Assembly: GCF_035917975.1 (NCBI RefSeq)
Contig: NZ_CP109130.1
Span: 1,860,001 to 1,924,000 of the forward strand
Source of the DNA: Streptosporangium sp. NBC_01756
GTDB taxonomy: Bacteria > Actinomycetota > Actinomycetes > Streptosporangiales > Streptosporangiaceae
Reading direction: 5' to 3'
DNA length: 64,000 bases
Made by a program: the position numbers and the translations under genes. This document shows, one piece after another, positions 27,574 through 38,230 of the stretch. Within the stretch, counting starts at the first letter, position 1, and the number at the start of each line of letters is the position of its first letter. The notes below the pieces were generated by a model. The model saw only the letters and a list, made by a program, of their open reading frames with translations. It made no database searches and had not been told where the DNA came from.

Positions 27574-29109
27574 ATGCACATGGAAACCCCCTGGTGGCGT
27601 GATGCCGTCGTCTACGAGATCTATGTTCGCAGCTTCGCCGACGCCTCAGGAGACGGCGTCGGCGATCTGACCGGTGTCCGGCAGCGTCTGCCCTACCTCG
27701 CCGAGCTGGGCGTGGACGCGATCTGGCTGACCCCTTTCTACCGCTCCCCCATGGCCGACGGCGGCTACGACGTCGCCGACTACCGCGACGTCGATCCGCT
27801 GTTCGGCACATTGGCCGACTTCGACGCGCTCGTCGCCGACGCCCACGGCCTCGGACTACGGGTGATCGTCGACATCGTGCCCAACCACAGCTCTTCCGAG
27901 CACGAGTGGTTCAAGGCGGCGCTGCGGGGCGAGGGGCGTGACCGCTACCTCTTCCGCGACGGCGGAGACCTGCCGCCCAACAACTGGCAGTCCACTTTCA
28001 GCGGCCCGGCCTGGACGAAGGCACCCGACGGGCAGTGGTACCTGCATCTGTTCGCCCCCGAACAGCCCGACTTCAACTGGCGCAATCCCGAGGTGCGGGA
28101 CGAGTTCCTCGATGTGCTGAGGTTCTGGCTGGACCGGGGGGTGGACGGGTTCAGGATCGACGTGGCGATGGGTCTCTACAAGGCCGAGGGCCTGCCCGAC
28201 ACCCCTCCGGAGGACCAGGCGTTCAAGGCCGAGTCGCCGATCTGGGGGCAGCCGGAGGTGCATGAGGTGTACCGGGATTGGCGCAAGGTGCTCGACTCCT
28301 ATCCCGGTGAGCGGATGGCCGTCGGCGAGGTGTGGACCGACTCTCCCGAGGATCTCGCCCGCTACGTCCGTCCCGACGAGCTGCATCAGAGCTTCAACTT
28401 CTCCTGGTTGGAGGCTCCCTGGTCCGCCCAGGCGTTCCGGAAGGTCATTGACGACACCCTGGCCACCGTCACCGCTCCGACCTGGGTGCTCTCCAACCAC
28501 GACGTGGTCCGCCACGTCACCCGGTACGGCGAGGGCCTGGTCAACTCCACGACGGGCCTGGCCCGTGCCCGGGCGGCTCTGCTGGCCATGCTCGCCCTGC
28601 CGGGCTCGGCGTATCTCTACCAGGGGGAGGAACTCGGCCTGCCCGAGGTGCGGGAACTGCCTCCGGAGGCACGCCAGGACCCCATCTTCGCGCGCTCCGA
28701 GGGCACTCTGCCCGGCCGGGACGGCTGCCGGGTTCCCATTCCCTGGTCGGGGATCGCCGAGCCGTACGGCTTCTCACCCGACGGCACCCGGCCCTGGCTG
28801 CCCCAGCCGGCCGAATGGGTCCCGCTGACCGCCGAGCATCAGGCGAGCGACCCCGGTTCGACGCTGGGCTTCTATCAGGAGGCCCTGCGTGCCCGCCGTG
28901 AACTGCGCGGCTCGCTCAGCGACGAGATCACCTGGTTGGACTCCGCAGAGGGCGCGCTCTTCTTCAGCCGCGGGCCGTTGACCTGCGTCATCAACTGCGG
29001 CTCCGAGCCGGTACAGCTTCCGCCGCACGACCGGGTCCTGCTCGGCAGCGCCCCCGTGGACGGCTACCTGCTCCTCCCGGACACCGCGGCCTGGCTCCTC
29101 ACTCCGTAA
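27574..29109 (+). CDS. GH13 alpha-glucosidase (oligo-1,6-glucosidase type)
   Basis: 511 residues. It starts near WWRDAVVYEIYVRSFADASGDGVGDL, the standard opening of GH13 glucosidases. The nucleophile Asp196 in GVDGFRIDVA, the acid/base Glu252 in AVGEVWTD and the third Asp310 in LSNHDVVRH are all present, as is VPNHSSSEHEWF. There is no signal peptide, so it acts in the cytoplasm on imported maltose-like oligosaccharides. The C-terminal beta domain ends YLLLPDTAAWLL. No sugar transporter is adjacent. Confidence 0.95.
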   Translation: MHMETPWWRDAVVYEIYVRSFADASGDGVGDLTGVRQRLPYLAELGVDAIWLTPFYRSPMADGGYDVADYRDVDPLFGTLADFDALVADAHGLGLRVIVDIVPNHSSSEHEWFKAALRGEGRDRYLFRDGGDLPPNNWQSTFSGPAWTKAPDGQWYLHLFAPEQPDFNWRNPEVRDEFLDVLRFWLDRGVDGFRIDVAMGLYKAEGLPDTPPEDQAFKAESPIWGQPEVHEVYRDWRKVLDSYPGERMAVGEVWTDSPEDLARYVRPDELHQSFNFSWLEAPWSAQAFRKVIDDTLATVTAPTWVLSNHDVVRHVTRYGEGLVNSTTGLARARAALLAMLALPGSAYLYQGEELGLPEVRELPPEARQDPIFARSEGTLPGRDGCRVPIPWSGIAEPYGFSPDGTRPWLPQPAEWVPLTAEHQASDPGSTLGFYQEALRARRELRGSLSDEITWLDSAEGALFFSRGPLTCVINCGSEPVQLPPHDRVLLGSAPVDGYLLLPDTAAWLLTP

Positions 29110-29134
29110 GGGCCCTCCTGCTCCCGGCAAACGG

Positions 29135-29182
29135 CAGCGAGTGCCCGGCTCCCACCGGACGGTGGGAGCCGGGCACTCGCTG
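29135..29182. terminator. 22-bp perfect hairpin between the glucosidase and ettA
   Basis: 29135-29156 pairs without mismatch with 29161-29182 around the loop GGAC. It lies between two convergent stop codons (29109 and 29194) and can end both transcripts. Confidence 0.9.
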
Positions 29183-29193
29183 TGCGGGCCGCG

Positions 29194-30858
<1,665 letters not shown>

Positions 30859-30884
30859 ACCGTCTAGCTTAGGGCCTGTCGGGC

Positions 30885-32183
30885 TTAGCTAGGGGCGGCC
30901 TCGGAGCCGGGCCTGCGAGCGGGGGGCACAACCGTCGCGGGCAGGCAGATCCGGTCGCGGCCAAGCTCCTTCGCACGGTAGAGGGCCAGGTCCGCCGCGG
31001 CGAGCAGTTCTATCAGGTCGTCGCCGTGCATGCTCATGACCGCCACTCCGACCGAGATGGTCACAGTGATCAGGTTGTCGTCCGCCGGAACAGCCATCCG
31101 GCCGATGCGGGACCGCAGCCGCTCGGCGACCCTGCGCGCCTCGGTCACGTCGGCCCGGGGCAGCAGGACGACGAACTCCTCGCCGCCGAACCGGCCCACC
31201 ACGTCGTAGTCACGGAGCTGACTGCGGATGGTGGCGGCCACCCCGATCAGGACCTGGTCGCCGATCAGGTGGCCGTAGGTGTCGTTGACCCGCTTGAAAT
31301 GGTCGATGTCCACGATCAGCAGGGCCAGCGTCTCGCCGGTGCGGCGCGCTCTGACGATCTCGGTGTCCGCTTCGCGCTGCCAGGCCGCGGCGTTGAGCAG
31401 GCCCGTCTTGGAGTCGGTGCGGGCCGCCGCCTGGAGCTGGGCGTGCAGCAGACTCCGCTGGAGCAGGACCACCGGGGGCAGCGCCAGCACCAGCAATGCC
31501 GGGTTCAGCCCGCAGGTGATGGCGACGAGGACCCCGAGGCAGAGCTCGACCACGTCGAGCAGCAGGCTCTCCCGGTTCCACAGCACCTCCCGCCAGCGGC
31601 TGTCGGGGGCGGCGGTGTGCGCGGCGACGGCGATCAGCGCGGTGTTGAGCACGGTGAACAGCACGGCGGCGCCGACGGCGGCGGCGATCGTCAGGCCGTC
31701 GCCCGCGGTCAGCGCGGCCAGGTCTCCGGCGACCGTGTGGAACAGCACCGACGCGGCGCATCCGGCCAGGCCGATCGCGGCGGAGCTGAACACCCGCCGG
31801 TAGAGGACGGTCTCCCGCACCCGTTTCTGCAGGAGGATCTGGAGCGGGATGGGGGCGAGAAGCGCGTAGACGGGAGGCAGGAGCAGCGCGGCGGGCAACC
31901 ACCAGGCGGACAGCAGGTCACGGGAGACACCGGCCGGCATACCGAGCCTGCGGGTCGCCTCGATGCAGACGGCGCCGCATGCCATCAACGCGGCGAAGGT
32001 CGCCAGATCATGCCAGCGAAAATCAGTCGACAGGGCGAAAAGCCCGATCGCGACGAGATCCAGCGCCACGATTCCGCAGAAGTAGACGACCAGTGCGCGA
32101 CGTTGCCCAAGCAAGGGCCACCGATCGACCAGGACGGTCACACCGCTGCGGGGTTTGACCGAGGTGTGAATGGGTGCCGCCAT
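30885..32183 (-). CDS. Membrane-bound diguanylate cyclase
   Basis: 432 residues. Residues 25-245 form about six or seven membrane helices of an MHYT-like or MASE-like sensory region with no named family. The GGDEF domain follows: TGLLNAAAW, DIDHFKRVNDTYGHLIGDQVL, then GRFGGEEFVVLLP with the active GGEEF. RDYD five residues before GGEEF is an intact I-site for product inhibition. It makes cyclic di-GMP, which in filamentous actinomycetes delays development through BldD. It stands between ssb and ettA in one direction. Confidence 0.93.
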   Translation of the reverse strand: MAAPIHTSVKPRSGVTVLVDRWPLLGQRRALVVYFCGIVALDLVAIGLFALSTDFRWHDLATFAALMACGAVCIEATRRLGMPAGVSRDLLSAWWLPAALLLPPVYALLAPIPLQILLQKRVRETVLYRRVFSSAAIGLAGCAASVLFHTVAGDLAALTAGDGLTIAAAVGAAVLFTVLNTALIAVAAHTAAPDSRWREVLWNRESLLLDVVELCLGVLVAITCGLNPALLVLALPPVVLLQRSLLHAQLQAAARTDSKTGLLNAAAWQREADTEIVRARRTGETLALLIVDIDHFKRVNDTYGHLIGDQVLIGVAATIRSQLRDYDVVGRFGGEEFVVLLPRADVTEARRVAERLRSRIGRMAVPADDNLITVTISVGVAVMSMHGDDLIELLAAADLALYRAKELGRDRICLPATVVPPARRPGSEAAPS

Positions 32184-32541
32184 GTCGCCCCCTTCTCCGA
32201 CTAACGATGTGTAACACGATAGTTGCGGAGTGTGCGGCGCGCGACGGTAACCGCTACCTTTGGCAGGGTGGGCCTCCTCATCAGGTGGCTCACGACTGGG
32301 AATCGCTCACTCTACGAGCGGACCATGAGGGAAGGAGCAGCCATGCTGCGGGGCGTGACCTGGACCTGACAGATGCTCCGAGCATCTGACACAGGCAAGA
32401 TGACCATCGGCCTGTTTTCTCGGCGCCGCCGCCTTCCTGGCGGGGCACCGACCGCGCTCGGCCGATGCCCCCTCCTCTTTTCGGCCCTCTCCGGAGATCT
32501 GCGCACAGCTCGTGTCCGGTGCCGTGCCACTGATGGCCGCC
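32184..32541. other. Region between ssb and the diguanylate cyclase, with a 19-bp palindrome
   Basis: 358 bases. CAGATGCTC-C-GAGCATCTG at 32370-32388 is a perfect inverted repeat with a one-base centre, either a terminator of ssb or an operator for the cyclase gene. On the plus strand an 8-codon frame at 32343-32369 (MLRGVTWT) follows GAAGGAG directly before it. No larger gene is supported. Confidence 0.5.
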
Positions 32542-33237
32542 TCAGGCCACCATGTGCGCCTCTGCCGGCCATGGCGTCTCGTCTCTGGATTCTCCGTCTC
32601 TCGTCGTCTTCCCGTCGATCATCTTCTCCTGTCCGGCGTCCGTCTCCCTCTCGGACACGCCGTGATCTTCTATGTTGACTCCGTTTCCAACGGTGCCCTC
32701 CTGCGGCAGGCCGCTCCCCGCCTCATCCGTCTCCCCGTCGCCCGTCCCCGCCTTCACCAGGCTCAGAACGCCGGAACCGCTCGCCGCGGCGGAGGCGGCG
32801 CCGCCCAGCGCCCAGTCGTGGGTCTCGCGGTCGAGCTCGGTCCGCTCCCTGCGACCCAGTGCGGGGGCCGCGCCTCCCCGCTGGGGTTTGCTGAAGCTTC
32901 CCAGGCCCCAGCGCAGGTCGTGCCCGAGCGAGTTGGCCTCCACCTCTGGCATGAAACGGCGCTCACCCTCGTGGGTGAACTCGCGGATCCGCAGCCGGCC
33001 CTGGACGACGATCGGCTGGCCCACCTGGATCGACTGGGCGACGTTGTCGGCGAGGCCACGGAAGCAGCGGACGCCGAAGTAGGTCGTCTCGCCGTTGCAC
33101 CACTGCTGGTTCTCCCTGTCGAAGTAACGGCTCGTGGAGGCGACCTTGAGTGAGGTGACCCGTGACCCGTCGGGGAAGGTGTGCTGGCGCGGCGGAGCCG
33201 CGACGTTGCCGGTCAGCGTGACGTGGATGTCGTTCAT
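32542..33237 (-). CDS. ssb: Single-stranded DNA-binding protein, paralogue with long acidic tail
   Basis: 231 residues. The OB fold fills 1-105: NDIHVTLTGNVAAPPRQHTFPDGSRVTSLKVASTSRYFDRENQQW, then TYFGVRCFRGLADNVAQSIQVGQPIVVQGRLRIREF. The tail (110-231) is low-complexity and lacks the DDDIPF-like acidic tip of the main SSB, so it is likely the second, SsbB-type copy used in development or DNA uptake. It is conserved beside the two GTPase genes. Confidence 0.9.
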   Translation of the reverse strand: MNDIHVTLTGNVAAPPRQHTFPDGSRVTSLKVASTSRYFDRENQQWCNGETTYFGVRCFRGLADNVAQSIQVGQPIVVQGRLRIREFTHEGERRFMPEVEANSLGHDLRWGLGSFSKPQRGGAAPALGRRERTELDRETHDWALGGAASAAASGSGVLSLVKAGTGDGETDEAGSGLPQEGTVGNGVNIEDHGVSERETDAGQEKMIDGKTTRDGESRDETPWPAEAHMVA

Positions 33238-33373
33238 CGTGTCTCCCTTGAAAGCGGGCGGACTGCCCGTGACATGGAGGACACGATGGCCCGTGCCATC
33301 GCTGGCAGGAGCCGCCGAACCACGCTCTGTGGATTACCTCACGCGGATGCCGCAGAGCTGTGGACGGCAGGGA

Positions 33374-35017
33374 CTAAGCCCGCACACCCCGTAGCGCGGA
33401 GGAGAATTCGTTGTATCTGGCCAGTTCGCGCTCCACCGGTTCGATGACCATGGTCGCGGCCACCCCGCCGACCCTGCGGCGCATCTCCCGTTCGAGCCGG
33501 TCCCGCTCGTTCCCCGCGCCGAGCGCGACGAAGTTGCGGCTGGCCACCGCCGTGAGCAGGCCGAGCCCGAGGACCGAGAACACCATCAGCACCACCCACG
33601 GCAGCGAGGCCGCCTCACCGAACACCGCCAGGCCCTCCGGCAGCGTCCCCGCGCCGAACACGCCATAGGCGAGAGCCGTACCGATCCAGGCGAGCCCCGC
33701 GACGGACAGCAGGACCAGCAGGTACTGCCAGACGAGGAGCAGCCGCCACCAACCGGGAACCCGGTCCAGGCGTGGCGCGATCTCCGACAGTTCCTCGGAG
33801 AGCACCTGGGGGAGCTGGACCGAGCGCGAGCGCGCGGCCTCCTTGATCCCGTTGCGCCAGGACTCGTGCATGCCGGAGGTCAGCCCGTCGGCGAGGGCCT
33901 GCACCGCGTTGTCCACCTCGGCCGGCTGCGCGCTGACCGAGCCGCCGGTGACGCCCCGGATCTCGTCCCGGAGGTCACCCAGACGCAGGCTGTTGAGCGG
34001 ATCGGACCGGAACCTGGCGACCCATCGGGTGTACGGCCAGCCGACCCACTCCATGGATCGCACGCCGTACACGTTCTCCATCGCCTCACCGACGGCAGGC
34101 ACCCCGACCGCGTCGCAGAGCGCGTCGGTCAGGCCGATCCGGCGGGCGTCGTCGATCGAGATGGAAACGGCGGGGGTGCCGCCTGCGGGCACGGCCTTCG
34201 TCAGGCGGAGCGTGAGCCGGTCGAGGTCGGCTTCCAGACGCTGGACGGCCGCCCTGCGCCTGACCACGGTCTGGGCGAGGACCGCCTTGAGACCGTCCAC
34301 CCCCCTGCCGGTGATCGCGGAGGTGGTGACGATGACGGGCTTTTCGACACCCTCGCGGCGGAGCAGATCCTCCAGGTCCGCGACGCACTCGACCAGTTCC
34401 TCCGGCTCCAGGCGGTCGGCCTGGTTGAGCACGAAGATGGTCACCGCTTCCTGCCCGGCCAGTTCGGTCACATAGCGGCGGTGCGTGGAGGCGTCGGCGT
34501 ACTTCTGCGGGTCGAGCACCCATACGACCAGGTCGGCGACCTGGATCAGCCGGTCGGCCTCGGTGTCGGTGAGCGCCCGGATGGAGTCGTGGTCGGGCAG
34601 GTCGAGCAGGATCAGCCCGTGGAGCTGGCTCTCTCCCCTGTCCAGGGCACTGGCCCTCGCGAAGCGGTGCCGCCACTGGATCTGCAGCCAGTCGAGCAGC
34701 GGGCCCGCGCCGTCCAGCCCCCAGACGCAGGCGTGGGTGCGCGCCGTGGTGGGGCGGCGGACCCCGGTCGGCGACAGCTCCAGCCCGGAGATCGAGTTGA
34801 ACAGCGTCGACTTGCCGCTTCCAGTTCCTCCGGCGAGGGCGACGACGGTGTGCTCGGAGGAGAGCTTGAGCCGGTCACCGGCACGGAGCAGCAGCTTTCC
34901 CGACTCCGCCAGGAGCTTGGGGTCGACTCGGCCCGGCCCCATTTCCACGATCCGTGCCAGCGCGGCGAGCCGGCTGCCGAGACCTTGACGGGTCTGGGTG
35001 GTGCCAACAGTGGTCAT
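33374..35017 (-). CDS. YfjP-type GTPase with C-terminal membrane helices
   Basis: 547 residues from the ATG at 35017. The G domain has the P loop ALAGGTGSGKSTLFNSI (about 57-72), DLPDHDS as G3 and LNQADRL as G4. Two membrane helices near the end (VWQYLLVLLSVAGLAWIG and LPWVVLMVFSVLGLGLL) anchor it. Bacterial homologues are called YfjP or 50S-ribosome-binding-like GTPases, with no proven role. The neighbour upstream is a second GTPase whose P loop is closely similar, so the two may form a heteromeric pair. A frame reaching 35086 has no good ribosome site. Confidence 0.88.
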   Translation of the reverse strand: MTTVGTTQTRQGLGSRLAALARIVEMGPGRVDPKLLAESGKLLLRAGDRLKLSSEHTVVALAGGTGSGKSTLFNSISGLELSPTGVRRPTTARTHACVWGLDGAGPLLDWLQIQWRHRFARASALDRGESQLHGLILLDLPDHDSIRALTDTEADRLIQVADLVVWVLDPQKYADASTHRRYVTELAGQEAVTIFVLNQADRLEPEELVECVADLEDLLRREGVEKPVIVTTSAITGRGVDGLKAVLAQTVVRRRAAVQRLEADLDRLTLRLTKAVPAGGTPAVSISIDDARRIGLTDALCDAVGVPAVGEAMENVYGVRSMEWVGWPYTRWVARFRSDPLNSLRLGDLRDEIRGVTGGSVSAQPAEVDNAVQALADGLTSGMHESWRNGIKEAARSRSVQLPQVLSEELSEIAPRLDRVPGWWRLLLVWQYLLVLLSVAGLAWIGTALAYGVFGAGTLPEGLAVFGEAASLPWVVLMVFSVLGLGLLTAVASRNFVALGAGNERDRLEREMRRRVGGVAATMVIEPVERELARYNEFSSALRGVRA

Positions 35018-35203
35018 GGCTCGCTTACCGTTCCTTTTTCGCTGCGCGGATCGCTCGGCCCCCGCGGGCCGTGATACCGGGGACACGCCCGGTGAAGGCC
35101 GTGCTCGCCACGTCGGCTCCGCCCCCTGCCCTCGATCGCCGCCCCCCGCCCGCCGGTGACGGGCGTGCGGAGAACACCGCGCCCGTCACGGCGGATCCAT
35201 CCG

Positions 35204-38200
35204 TCATCGGGCGACCTCAAGGTTGTAGGTCGCCCGATGAAGGCGGGTGGCGGCGGACTCGTCGGGGATGCCCGAGCCGTCGAGGGCCTGGACGTAGCGC
35301 GACATCTCATCGTCGAACAGCATGCCGATCCGGGCCCGCAGATCGCTGCGGACCTTGGCGCCGATGGTGCGGAGCGACTCGGCGCCGAGGAGCGCGTGAA
35401 CCAGCCGCTGCGGCAGTGCGCCGGTGACGACCCCCTCGCCCTCGGTGGCGCCGTCTCCGAGAAGCCCGATCGCGAAGATCAGCGACAGGGACTCGACGTC
35501 GAACGACACCAGCCTGGCGACCGCCCGTTTGGTGACGCCCTCGGTGCGGATCAGCTCGATGATGTGGTCCTGCCAGGCCGCGACGGTCCGGCCGGTCCTG
35601 CGCAGGAGCTCGTCGGAGGCGTGGCCGAGGCCCGGGACGGCCGCCAGAGTCTCTCCGGCGCCGGAACGGTGCAGCCAGCGTGAGACGCTCTCCTCCGCGG
35701 CCCGCTGCGCCGCCGAGACGATGAGGGACTCCACCGCGGCCCGGAGGGCGGACTTCAGCGCGCTGAGCCGCTCGGGAGCCTGGTGACTCGCCTTGCCCGC
35801 GAATCGGCCGGGCTTGCGCAGGTGCAGTGTCCGCATGAGGTCGCCTGAGGCGGCGAAGTCCTGCCACCGGGCGAGCACCTCACCGCGGAGCAGCGAGCCG
35901 TTCCCGGTCGCCTGCTCGATCTCGGCGAGCGCGGCGGCGTAGGCGGCGTCCACGTCACCGCGGAGCTCACTTCTGAGGACCACCTGGGCCTCCAGCTGCC
36001 TGGCCAGGGCGGGGATCCGGGTGCGGAAGCTGTCCAGCACCCCGGACAGGGTGGCCTGTACGGCCTGCGCCCGGCGCTGGTCGTCGACCGACAACTCGGT
36101 CAGCCACAGCCGGAGCTCGGTGACCTCGTGGTCGGGGAGCATGCCGTCGGTGACCTTGCTCTCGTTGATGACGAAGCGGTCGGCGTCGCCGAGGCCATAC
36201 TCGGTGAGCATCCTGAAGAAGTGCTTGGTGACGACGTCCCGGGACTTGGGCGGCACCCGGGAGAGCACGATGACCAGCCGGGCTCCGCGCTCCTTGGCCA
36301 GGCGGAGGAGCCGCCAGGCGGGGGCGTCGGCGTAACGGGCGGCGGTGGTGACGAAGATCCACAGATCGGCCGTGTCGAGCATCCGGTGGGCGATCTCGTG
36401 GTGCTCCTCGACGACCGAGTCGATGTCGGGGGTGTCGAGCAGAGCCACGCCCGGAGGGAGGCGTTCGGTGGAGACGAGCACGAGACTGCCGGGAGCCGCC
36501 TTGGGATCGGGCTCGGCCTGCCGCCGCAGGCTGCCGAGCAGGTCACCGTCGGCGAACCACTCGTGGTCGTCGGGGTGGCAGGCGAGGACCGGGGTGCCGG
36601 TGGTCGGGCGGCGTACGCCGGTGGCGCTGACCTTGGCGTTGGCCAGGGTGTTGAGGAGCGTGGACTTGCCCGCCCCGGTGGACCCGGCGACCACGACGAG
36701 CGCCGGCGCGGTGCTGGTGCGGATCCGCGGGATCACGTAGTCGTCGAGCTGAGCCAGGATCTCGCTCTGGGTCCGTCTGGCCTCCTCCGCACCGGGGAGG
36801 TCCAGGCCGAAGCGGAGGTCGGTGACGCTGGTGCGGAGAACGGCGAGCGCACCGGTCAGGGCTTCGGAGACGACGTACGGCAGCGGCGTCTCCCGTACCC
36901 GGCCACGCCGCGTCCACTCGGCCTGCTCGTCTGGGTAGGCGTCGTCTCCGACGGTGTCTTCGGCGGTGTCGTCGGCGGCGGGCTCGAAGGCACCTCGGTC
37001 CGTGCCCGCGTAGGCTCCGGCCGGGGCCGCCTCAGGATCTTCCTCCCGGTCCGCGCGGATGGGAGGAGCACTCGCACCGGCCCGGGAAGCGGCGGAGGCG
37101 TCGTCAGCAGACGGGCTGTCAGGCCTCTCTCCGCGCTGCGGGGGGAGGGCGGGGCCGTCGGCATCCGCCTGGAAGGCGGCGAAGGCGGAACCGGGGGACG
37201 GAACGCCCGCGCCGACCGGCGGAGAGGGGGCTGTGGTGCTGTCCGGGGCGGAGCCGGGGGCGTCGTCCTCCTCGTGGGAGCCGGCCGCGTCACCGGTCAG
37301 CGACGCGATGGTCGCCTCCGCCGCAGCGGCGGCCGCACGGAAAGCGGCGAAAGCGTCATCCTGCGACCCGCCCGCACCCTCCGCCCCCCGCGAAGCGGCA
37401 GCGGAACCCGAAGCAGCGCCACCACCCGGCCACGCGGACGAGGACGAGACCCCACCGGCACGGGAAGGACCAACCCCACCCTCCGGAGACGGGTCGACAC
37501 CACGCTCACGAGAAGAGGACCCACCAAGTCCACCAGGTCCAGCAGTCCTCAACGACGGAGCGGCATCACCACTCCCGACCGCACCATCCGCACCACCCGA
37601 AGAAGAAGCCGCCCCACCACTGGTCAACGACGCGATGGTCGCCTCCGCCGCAGCGGCGGCCGCACGGAAAGCGGCGAAAGCGTCATCCTGCGACCCGCCC
37701 GCACCCTCCGCCCCCCGCGAAGCGGCAGCGGAACCCGAAGCAGCGCCACCACCCGGCCACGCGGACGAGGACGAGACCCCACCGGCACGGGAAGGACCAA
37801 CCCCACCCTCCGGAGACGGGTCGACACCACGCTCACGAGAAGAGGACCCACCAAGTCCACCAGGTCCAGCAGTCCTCAACGACGGAGCGGCATCACCACT
37901 CCCGACCGCACCACCCGCACCACCACCCGAAGAAGAAGCCGCCCCACCACCCGCAGCAGAAGCCGCCGCACCACCCGTCAACGACGCGATGGTCGCCTCC
38001 GCCGCAGCGGCGGCCGCACGGAAAGCGGCGAGAGGGTCGTCCGGAGCCGTGGTGGTCTCCTCACCGGCGGCCGGCGGGCGGGACACCGAGGCCGCATCGT
38101 CGTCGGAACGGATGGCCCTGAACGTAACCGTCTGTTCGTCCGGGAACTCGGTGTCGCCCGACGGGGTGCCGCCGGGCGCCCCCTGGGGGGAGCCGGCGGG

Positions 38201-38230
38201 GTGGGTGGGCCTGTTGGCAGCCGACTTCAC
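35204..38230 (-). CDS. Large dynamin-like GTPase with repetitive Ala/Gly/Ser N-terminus
   Basis: 1008 residues. The N-terminal half (about 1-430) is low-complexity and contains three copies of FRAAAAAAEATIASLT separated by Gly-Ser-Ala stretches, two of them in nearly identical 109-residue repeats. The GTPase domain starts near 510: VVVAGSTGAGKSTLLNTLAN, PTTGTP, DTPDIDSVVEEHHEI and a later VLSRVPP. The C-terminal part is helical, as in dynamin-family stalks. Start is GTG at 38230, which forms GTGA with the stop of cobA. It works presumably with the next GTPase; membrane or nucleoid roles are possible but unproven. Confidence 0.9.
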   Translation of the reverse strand: MKSAANRPTHPAGSPQGAPGGTPSGDTEFPDEQTVTFRAIRSDDDAASVSRPPAAGEETTTAPDDPLAAFRAAAAAAEATIASLTGGAAASAAGGGAASSSGGGAGGAVGSGDAAPSLRTAGPGGLGGSSSRERGVDPSPEGGVGPSRAGGVSSSSAWPGGGAASGSAAASRGAEGAGGSQDDAFAAFRAAAAAAEATIASLTSGGAASSSGGADGAVGSGDAAPSLRTAGPGGLGGSSSRERGVDPSPEGGVGPSRAGGVSSSSAWPGGGAASGSAAASRGAEGAGGSQDDAFAAFRAAAAAAEATIASLTGDAAGSHEEDDAPGSAPDSTTAPSPPVGAGVPSPGSAFAAFQADADGPALPPQRGERPDSPSADDASAASRAGASAPPIRADREEDPEAAPAGAYAGTDRGAFEPAADDTAEDTVGDDAYPDEQAEWTRRGRVRETPLPYVVSEALTGALAVLRTSVTDLRFGLDLPGAEEARRTQSEILAQLDDYVIPRIRTSTAPALVVVAGSTGAGKSTLLNTLANAKVSATGVRRPTTGTPVLACHPDDHEWFADGDLLGSLRRQAEPDPKAAPGSLVLVSTERLPPGVALLDTPDIDSVVEEHHEIAHRMLDTADLWIFVTTAARYADAPAWRLLRLAKERGARLVIVLSRVPPKSRDVVTKHFFRMLTEYGLGDADRFVINESKVTDGMLPDHEVTELRLWLTELSVDDQRRAQAVQATLSGVLDSFRTRIPALARQLEAQVVLRSELRGDVDAAYAAALAEIEQATGNGSLLRGEVLARWQDFAASGDLMRTLHLRKPGRFAGKASHQAPERLSALKSALRAAVESLIVSAAQRAAEESVSRWLHRSGAGETLAAVPGLGHASDELLRRTGRTVAAWQDHIIELIRTEGVTKRAVARLVSFDVESLSLIFAIGLLGDGATEGEGVVTGALPQRLVHALLGAESLRTIGAKVRSDLRARIGMLFDDEMSRYVQALDGSGIPDESAATRLHRATYNLEVAR
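37295..38040 (-). repeat. Tandem repeat inside the large GTPase gene
   Basis: Copy A (37295-37621) and copy B (37622-37975) are nearly identical over about 327 bases; B carries an extra 27 bases at its end. A third, partial copy of about 64 bases stands at 37976-38040. All stay in frame, so the protein gains whole modules. The near identity suggests recent duplication. Confidence 0.9.
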
